Shown piece after piece: positions 14,522 through 18,826 of a DNA stretch of 18,826 nt (within the stretch, counting starts at the first letter, position 1; each line of letters starts with the position of its first letter). The position numbers and the translations under genes are program-made. Location of the stretch: assembly GCA_026390215.1 (NCBI GenBank), contig JAPLGJ010000023.1, positions 1-18,826 of the forward strand, in the 5' to 3' direction. The notes below the pieces were generated by a model that saw only the letters and a program-made list of their open reading frames with translations, was not told the DNA's origin and searched no databases. Origin of the DNA: Caldisericota bacterium (GTDB lineage Bacteria > Caldisericota > Caldisericia > Cryosericales > Cryosericaceae).

Positions 14522-14552
14522 AGAAGCGCCGGCCACGAAGACCGGCGCTTCT
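14522..14552 (-). terminator. Perfect 11-bp inverted repeat after the slipin gene
   Basis: AGAAGCGCCGG (14522-14532) is exactly complementary to CCGGCGCTTCT (14542-14552) around a nine-base loop, starting about 18 bases after the slipin stop on the minus strand. No U-run follows directly. It probably ends the nfeD-slipin unit and separates it from the transporter promoter. Confidence 0.65.
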
Positions 14553-14570
14553 CAACGAAGTTGGCTTGAG

Positions 14571-15533
14571 CTACTTGCCCTTTGGTGTCGGAACCGGCGG
14601 AGCAGCCACCGGAGAAGAGCCCTGGAAGAGCTCCTTGATGGTGCTGATGCTCCCCATGAGAGCGCTGCTCTCGTACGGCAGGAACACCTTGTTGGCCGGG
14701 TTTGCGCTCATGGCTTCAAGCGTCTCCATATACTTCAGCGCCAGAACATCTTGGGAAGCGCCACCCTCGTGAATACCCTGAAAATAGGCAATGGTCGCTT
14801 GCTTGCGAGCATTGGCGACAGTGATCAACGCCTGCGCCTCACCCTCAGCACTGAGGATTCTCTTCTCCCGATCGCCCTCAGCGCGAAGGATCGCAGCCCG
14901 CTTCTCTCCCTCTGCCTTGTTGATCTCAGCTTCCTTCTGTCCCTCGGCTTCAAGAATGACGGCACGTTTGGTACGCTCCGCCTTCATCTGCCGCGTCATG
15001 GCCTCAAGGATCTCGGCCGGCGGGTTCACCGACTTGATTTCCGCACGCGTCACCTTGACACCCCATGGGTCCGTGGCAACGTCGACGATCTGGGTCAGCT
15101 CATTGTTGACATTCTCGCGAGAGACCAGAAGCTCATCGAGGTTCAGGCTGCCCGAGATATTGCGAATGGACGTCATCGTAAGCTTGAGGATGGCCTCATT
15201 CAGGTTGCGTACCTCATAGACGGACTTCACAGGATCCGTGAGATAGTAGTACAGCACGATGTCGATGCTCGTGGGAACGTTGTCCTTGGTAATGACAGCC
15301 TGGGGTGGATAGTCCCACGCCTGCTCCCGCAAGTCGACAACAGCTCTCACGCTGTCAAGGATGGGGATCAGGAAATGCAGGCCGGGCTTCAGCTCCCGAC
15401 TGAATTTCCCGAGGCGCTCAACGATGACCGCAGTGCTCTGGCGGACAATCAGGATGTACCGCAACGCAAAAAGCACAACGACCGCAATGCCGACAAACCA
15501 CCAGATGAAGGACCAATTGAACGGGAATGTCAT
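14571..15533 (-). CDS. SPFH/stomatin-like membrane protein (slipin, QmcA-like)
   Basis: This 320-residue protein is a stomatin-type SPFH scaffold. One N-terminal membrane helix (about 9-30) is followed by the SPFH/PHB domain (about 30-175), with VERLGKFSRELKPGLHFLIPILD and VITKDNVPTSIDIVLYYYLTDP blocks. A charged coiled coil (about 175-240) repeats AEG at residues 196, 207, 218 and 229, exactly 11 residues apart, the hendecad pattern of oligomeric SPFH rings. The C-terminus is Pro-rich (PVAAPPVPTPKGK). It starts 10 bases after the nfeD stop with AGGT before the ATG. NfeD/slipin pairs form membrane-microdomain complexes linked to membrane protein quality control in other bacteria; the specific role here is unknown. 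Confidence 0.9.
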   Translation of the reverse strand: MTFPFNWSFIWWFVGIAVVVLFALRYILIVRQSTAVIVERLGKFSRELKPGLHFLIPILDSVRAVVDLREQAWDYPPQAVITKDNVPTSIDIVLYYYLTDPVKSVYEVRNLNEAILKLTMTSIRNISGSLNLDELLVSRENVNNELTQIVDVATDPWGVKVTRAEIKSVNPPAEILEAMTRQMKAERTKRAVILEAEGQKEAEINKAEGEKRAAILRAEGDREKRILSAEGEAQALITVANARKQATIAYFQGIHEGGASQDVLALKYMETLEAMSANPANKVFLPYESSALMGSISTIKELFQGSSPVAAPPVPTPKGK

Positions 15534-15542
15534 GAGTACCTA

Positions 15543-15971
15543 CTATTCCTTTCTCACGGTCAAGGTGACGCCTTCGATCGAAACGACGACAACCTTGTCA
15601 CCAACGGCGGCCGCAGCCGCCTCGTCATTGAGAATGGCTCTCCACGTCGTGCCCTTGAGCGCCACGCGTCCTGCATCGCCGGCCGGGATAGCCATGACGA
15701 CGCTGGCCGTCTTGCCTATCATCTCTTCAGTATTCGTTCGCATCTTGGAACCACCCCTCAACAAACGCGAATTGATGTAGCGCCCAACGAGTGCCATGAG
15801 CGCGAACGATACCAGGAAGAACACAAGGAACTGCACCGACGTGTTGAACCCGGCCCATGAAAACAAGATCGCAGCGATGGCCCCGCCTGAGAACCAGATC
15901 AGGAGGTAGTAAGGGAGAAAAGCGTCCGCTACTCCACACGCGACTGCCATTGCTATCCAGAAACCGATCAT
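15543..15971 (-). CDS. nfeD: NfeD-like membrane protein (short form)
   Basis: This 142-residue protein has hydrophobic helices at about 1-20, 24-42 and 45-65 and a soluble C-terminal OB-fold-like domain with MIGKTASVVMAIPAGDAGRVALKG, WRAI and VGDKVVVVSIEGVTLTV, the hallmark of NfeD. It lacks the N-terminal ClpP-like protease of long NfeD. The ATG at 15971 is chosen because GGGAGGTG lies directly upstream; an ATG nine codons earlier has no such site. It is the first gene of a two-gene unit with the slipin, to which short NfeD proteins bind in characterised systems. It ends in TAG. Confidence 0.87.
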   Translation of the reverse strand: MIGFWIAMAVACGVADAFLPYYLLIWFSGGAIAAILFSWAGFNTSVQFLVFFLVSFALMALVGRYINSRLLRGGSKMRTNTEEMIGKTASVVMAIPAGDAGRVALKGTTWRAILNDEAAAAAVGDKVVVVSIEGVTLTVRKE

Positions 15972-16019
15972 CAGCACCTCCCACAAGCAAAAACCCATTG
16001 ACTGCGATGTGCTACGTTC

Positions 16020-16047
16020 ATTCTACTATCATACAGATACGGTTCAA
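16020..16047 (-). promoter_or_regulatory. Putative sigma70-type promoter of nfeD-slipin
   Basis: Minus-strand TTGAAC (16042-16047) and TAGAAT (16020-16025) are 16 bases apart, with a start near 16013 and about 40 bases of leader before the nfeD ATG. It lies in the 117-base interval after pcrA. Confidence 0.5.
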
Positions 16048-16061
16048 TAGAACAGCGTGGT

Positions 16062-16080
16062 GTGGCACCGATCGGTCCAC
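16062..16080 (-). terminator. Short palindromic stem just after pcrA
   Basis: The 10-base palindrome ACCGATCGGT (16067-16076) is flanked by GTGG and CCAC with a single bulged C, about 8 bases past the pcrA stop. It could fold as a 7-bp bulged stem with a GATC loop. No U-run follows, so terminator function is weakly supported. Confidence 0.3.
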
Positions 16081-16088
16081 GGAGTGCG

Positions 16089-17246
16089 CTACATCTTCTT
16101 CAGCTGTGCGTACTGCGCAGCAAGCTTCTTGATGCCGACTTTCTTGAAATCGATGACGACGAACTGGTCGTTGCCATCGTAGAACACCTCCAGCACTCTG
16201 CCGGTACCGAAGATGTTGTGCATGACGGTGTCGCCCTCGATGAGCTCGGGCCGCTCGTGAGACGATACTCCGGCAGCCTTCTCCCTGGTCAGCTCCATCT
16301 CTTTGATGAAACGCGAGGCCTCCTGGAATCCTGATCCATAGTAGCTGGTGCGTTGTGTGCAGTATGTGATCGAGAGTCCCTTGCGCGCACGCGTGCATGC
16401 CACGTAGAACAGCCGTCGCTCCTCTTCGATGTCGGCGCTGCTGTCCAATGCCCGGCGGTGGGGGAAGACCCCTTCCTCGGCACCGACGACGAACACGTCA
16501 CCAAACTCGAGACCTTTGGCTGAGTGTGCGGTAATGAGCAGGACGCCTCTTCCCATACCCGACTTCATGCTGTCCTGATCCTGTATAAGCGCCACCTGCG
16601 ACAAGTAGGCCCCCAGCGAGTGGTCCTCACTCATCCGGTCGAACTCATCGACCGTGCGCATGAACTCCCCGAGGTTCTCCCGTCTCGATTGCAGCGCAAA
16701 GTCCGTTTCCTCACCTTCGTCCTCGTACTGTTCGAGCAGCCCAGACGAGGCAAACACGAGGTTGGCAGCGCCGATCGCCGACTCGCTCGATGCACCGATG
16801 TGCACGATCAGATCGACAAATGCCTCCAGCTTTTCCCTGGTCTTGCCGGTCTTCGCCTTGCTTATCCACTCCGGCAATGCCGTGAACCACGACGTTCCCT
16901 GCTCGGCCGCCAGCTGCTTCAGTTCAGACAGGCTCTTGTCGCCAAACCCTCGGGAGGGCCGGCTCACCGCCCGCTCGAACGCAAGGTTGTCGCTGGGGTT
17001 GAACCCTAGCCGGAGATACGCGAGAACGTCCTTCACTTCCTGCCGTTCATAGAACTTCAACCCGCCGACAATCTGATAGGGGATGTTTGACGCGAGCAGC
17101 GCTTCCTCAATCGCACGAGACTGGCTGTTCATCCTGTAGATGACTGCCATATCTCGAGGATCTGCACCGCCCCGGACCAGGACGTCGATACTCGAGGCGA
17201 CGAAACTGGCCTCTTCCTCCGGCGTCAGAGCTTCGAACAGACGCAC
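16089..17246 (-). CDS. pcrA: C-terminal part of PcrA helicase (domains 2A/2B and C-terminal tail), downstream of the amber codon
   Basis: From the first possible restart (GTG 17246) a 385-residue fragment can be read. It contains the Q-type MNSQSRAIEEAL region, YRLGFNPSDNLAFERAVSRPSRGFG of domain 2B, motif V (ITAHSAKGLEFGDVFVVGAEEGVFP in two adjoining blocks) and motif VI (EEERRLFYVACTRARKGL). The last 50 residues (GDTVMHNIFGTGRV ... GIKKLAAQYAQLKKM) match the PcrA C-terminal domain that binds RNA polymerase in homologues. No convincing ribosome binding site precedes the GTG, and the fragment lacks the ATP-binding domain, so it would not be an active helicase alone. It is best seen as the second half of one gene. 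Confidence 0.75.
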   Translation of the reverse strand: MRLFEALTPEEEASFVASSIDVLVRGGADPRDMAVIYRMNSQSRAIEEALLASNIPYQIVGGLKFYERQEVKDVLAYLRLGFNPSDNLAFERAVSRPSRGFGDKSLSELKQLAAEQGTSWFTALPEWISKAKTGKTREKLEAFVDLIVHIGASSESAIGAANLVFASSGLLEQYEDEGEETDFALQSRRENLGEFMRTVDEFDRMSEDHSLGAYLSQVALIQDQDSMKSGMGRGVLLITAHSAKGLEFGDVFVVGAEEGVFPHRRALDSSADIEEERRLFYVACTRARKGLSITYCTQRTSYYGSGFQEASRFIKEMELTREKAAGVSSHERPELIEGDTVMHNIFGTGRVLEVFYDGNDQFVVIDFKKVGIKKLAAQYAQLKKM

Positions 17247-17336
17247 GGGCGTACCTGTTCCGTTGTTCGTCCACAGCTTCTTTGCAAAACGTGTCCGGTT
17301 GCGCGCAACCAGGGAGTTCGCCGCGTCGAGGATGGA

Positions 17337-18209
17337 CTATGTCGACCGGTAGTTCTGCTCAAGCTTGATCACCGTGGCGCCCGGGTAGTCCTTCTCGAAC
17401 CCTAGAATGAGTTTGCTGTTCGCCCCACGGAACGCATAGATGCTCTGATCGTCGTCACCAACAACAGTGACGTTCCCGTGCATCTTCGACAGCCGCTTGA
17501 CCAGCTCGTACTGCATCTTGTTCACATCCTGGTACTCGTCCACCAGGACATGCTCAAACTTCGAGCTGTAGTGCTCCTCAACCTCCGGGCATTCGTCGAA
17601 CAGTCGGATAACCAGCGCGATGAGATCGTCGAAATCGAGCAGATTGCCTTGCTGGAGACGCTTCTGATACAACTTGTAGACGGTGGCCGTCGCCTTTTCG
17701 ATGTAGCTATAGCCATAGTCGGACAGCTCTTCGGGACCAACCAGATTCGACTTCGCATCGGAAATACGATACACGATCTTCTGTGGCTCGTAGGTCTTCG
17801 GGTCCATGTTCAATTCCTTGAGGACCTGTCGTACGAGACGCGTGCGGTCATCTTCGTCGATGATGACGAACCGGTTCGTATAACCCAGCCCAAGTTTCTC
17901 GATCTGCTCTCTCAGGATGCGGCCGCACAGCGAGTGAAACGTGCCGATCCAGAGTCCCTTGCGGGACAGGTCGGTGCCAATGAGCACGTCGACACGAGAG
18001 CGCATCTCGCCCGCTGCCTTGTTGGTGAACGTGACGGCCATGATATGTGATGGGGCAATGCCACGCTTGGCGATGAGGTACGCCACCTTGTACGTGATCA
18101 CGCGCGTCTTGCCCGATCCGGCTCCCGCAAGCACGAGACAGGGACCCGTACATTCCTCCACAGCCTTCAGCTGGTGTGGATTGAGGTCCCCCTTGAAGTC
18201 CAGGGGCAT
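17337..18209 (-). CDS. pcrA: N-terminal part of PcrA helicase (domains 1A/1B) ending at the amber codon
   Basis: These 290 residues hold the ATP-binding half of the helicase. The Q motif LNPHQLKAVE, Walker A AGAGSGKT (about 28-35), motif Ia AVTFTNKAAGEMRSR, TFHSLCGRILR, the Walker B motif VDEYQDVNKMQYEL (DEYQD where DEFQD is also common) and motif III VVGDDDQSIYAFRGA are all intact. The chain then stops at NYRST in motif IV. The ATG at 18209 shares one base with the stop of the upstream membrane-protein gene. Without motifs V and VI the truncated product should not unwind DNA. Confidence 0.8.
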   Translation of the reverse strand: MPLDFKGDLNPHQLKAVEECTGPCLVLAGAGSGKTRVITYKVAYLIAKRGIAPSHIMAVTFTNKAAGEMRSRVDVLIGTDLSRKGLWIGTFHSLCGRILREQIEKLGLGYTNRFVIIDEDDRTRLVRQVLKELNMDPKTYEPQKIVYRISDAKSNLVGPEELSDYGYSYIEKATATVYKLYQKRLQQGNLLDFDDLIALVIRLFDECPEVEEHYSSKFEHVLVDEYQDVNKMQYELVKRLSKMHGNVTVVGDDDQSIYAFRGANSKLILGFEKDYPGATVIKLEQNYRST

Positions 18210-18805
18210 CAGACAGCTCCACCAACAGTCAGAGTGAGAAGCACCAGGACGCCAACCCCGATCACCGTCGGCAGGAGGTAGAGAGCCAGTGCTCTTGCCG
18301 TGCTCTTCTCATAGAAGAACCGGACCGCCAGGACCCCCATGACGAGCATGTACAGGACAGCTCCGTACGCGAAGACGTCGAGCAGGATACCCTTCGCTAC
18401 ACCGGCCATCAAGATCCCGATCACACGCAGTGCCGCTCCCACCAGTCCGGGGAAGCTAAGGGCAACATACATGCGCGGAGCCGCAGTGCGCTTCCACACG
18501 AGTTGCGCCACGGCGTCGATGACAACCACCGACAACATCACGAGAAGGAAGGGCTCGGTCACAAACGCCCAGAAGGTCCCTGGAGCTTGCTGCGCCTGGG
18601 TAACGGCGTCTGTCATCTGGTTTGTGAGACCCATGGACTTCAGAAGGCCGACGACATCCATCAGGCGAAAGCTCATTGCATCGAGAACGCCCGTCAGCAG
18701 CAAGGCGATCAGGGCCGCGAGTACCGACGGATGCTCACGAATCCGGCGCATGCCCTCGGCGGGACGTCTCACAAACAGGAACAGCAGATCGATGAAATAT
18801 CCCAC
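18209..18805 (-). CDS. Yip1-like multi-pass membrane protein
   Basis: This 198-residue protein starts with a cytoplasmic MGYFIDLLFLFVRRPAEGMRRIREHPS segment (in two blocks) resembling the lead-in of bacterial Yip1-domain proteins, where a P-x-x-x-x-x-x-I motif precedes the first helix. About five hydrophobic helices follow (near 28-48, 82-103, 120-140, 140-162 and 172-195). The start is GTG at 18805 with AAGGAG six bases upstream. Its stop overlaps the pcrA start by one base, so the two are probably co-transcribed, but no functional link is known to me. Function unknown; Yip1 assignment is moderately sure. Confidence 0.72.
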   Translation of the reverse strand: MGYFIDLLFLFVRRPAEGMRRIREHPSVLAALIALLLTGVLDAMSFRLMDVVGLLKSMGLTNQMTDAVTQAQQAPGTFWAFVTEPFLLVMLSVVVIDAVAQLVWKRTAAPRMYVALSFPGLVGAALRVIGILMAGVAKGILLDVFAYGAVLYMLVMGVLAVRFFYEKSTARALALYLLPTVIGVGVLVLLTLTVGGAV

Positions 18806-18826
18806 GTCTATCTCCTTTTCATGTGC

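Larger units (their letters stand above)
16089..18209 (-). pseudogene. pcrA: PcrA/UvrD-type DNA helicase gene interrupted by one in-frame amber codon
   Basis: Read through, the frame from ATG 18209 to the stop at 16089 gives a 706-residue superfamily 1A 3'-5' helicase, the normal PcrA length (about 720). It is interrupted only by a TAG at 17337-17339, within motif IV (NYRST*SILDAAN). The two sides are in the same frame, and the 30 codons after the TAG continue the family sequence (SILDAANSLVARN), so no bases were gained or lost. Many homologues have Gln at or near this position, so CAG to TAG is the simplest change. TAG is an ordinary stop elsewhere in the window (porD, mmdA, mmdB, nfeD, oppC), which argues against general recoding. 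The gene overlaps the Yip1-like gene by one base (TGATG). PcrA is often essential, so a sequencing error, strain mixture or amber suppression must be weighed against true loss. Confidence 0.85.

Noticed and set aside
14310..15860. Long plus-strand frame of 516 codons opposite the slipin and nfeD genes
   Set aside because: It is a mirror of the coding strand's codon bias. The minus-strand proteins have clear SPFH and NfeD motifs; the plus product shows none.
16089..18209. General reassignment of TAG as a sense codon, suggested by the amber in pcrA
   Set aside because: porD, mmdA, mmdB, nfeD and oppC all end at TAG at the expected family length, directly followed by the next gene's start signals.
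1..18826. CRISPR array, tRNA, rRNA, insertion sequence or prophage
   Set aside because: No regularly spaced repeats, tRNA-like cloverleaf, rRNA signatures, transposase or phage genes were recognised on either strand.

Overview
The window reads as one stretch of a bacterial chromosome in which every supported gene lies on the minus strand, so transcription runs from high to low coordinates. The DNA is moderately GC-rich. Shine-Dalgarno sites are strong (AGGAGG-like) and genes are tightly packed, with TGATG and ATGA overlaps. The content points to an anaerobic, peptide- or amino-acid-fermenting bacterium: a ferredoxin-linked 2-oxoacid oxidoreductase, a biotin-dependent Na+-pumping decarboxylase, a ferredoxin-like PreTA oxidoreductase and an oligopeptide importer. 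The phylum cannot be fixed from the sequence alone. Groups such as Synergistota or Caldisericota/Cryosericota would fit the lifestyle, but this is a guess.

Layout in transcription order. (1) 18805-16089: a Yip1-like membrane protein gene overlaps a PcrA/UvrD helicase gene that is cut by one in-frame amber codon. (2) 15971-14571: an nfeD plus SPFH/slipin pair with its own promoter and a perfect hairpin after it. (3) 14391-8733: a complete oligopeptide ABC transporter operon (binding protein, two permeases, two ATPases). The two ATPase genes are read as one continuous frame. A strong hairpin follows. (4) 8546-6040: the two-gene preT-preA unit with a good promoter. (5) 5893-1354: the methylmalonyl-CoA decarboxylase cluster, in the order carboxyltransferase, a 90-residue Ala-rich protein, biotin carrier, Na+-pump beta subunit, a 44-residue OadG-like membrane peptide, and a lipoprotein of the zinc-binding-protein (ZnuA/TroA) fold with no histidines. 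(6) 1066-1: the start of a four-subunit 2-oxoacid:ferredoxin oxidoreductase operon (gamma, delta, alpha; the beta gene would lie outside).

How they could fit together (inference): imported peptides are degraded to amino acids; 2-oxoacids are oxidised to acyl-CoA by the Por-type enzyme, reducing ferredoxin; methylmalonyl-CoA is decarboxylated to propionyl-CoA while Na+ is exported, giving a sodium gradient. No biotin carboxylase gene is present beside the carboxyltransferase, which favours a decarboxylase over a propionyl-CoA carboxylase.

The points most worth attention are the histidine-free ZnuA-like lipoprotein at the end of the decarboxylase cluster, the very small OadG-like gene beside it, the amber codon inside motif IV of pcrA, and the fused OppD-OppF frame. 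No tRNA, rRNA, CRISPR array, insertion sequence or phage gene was seen.
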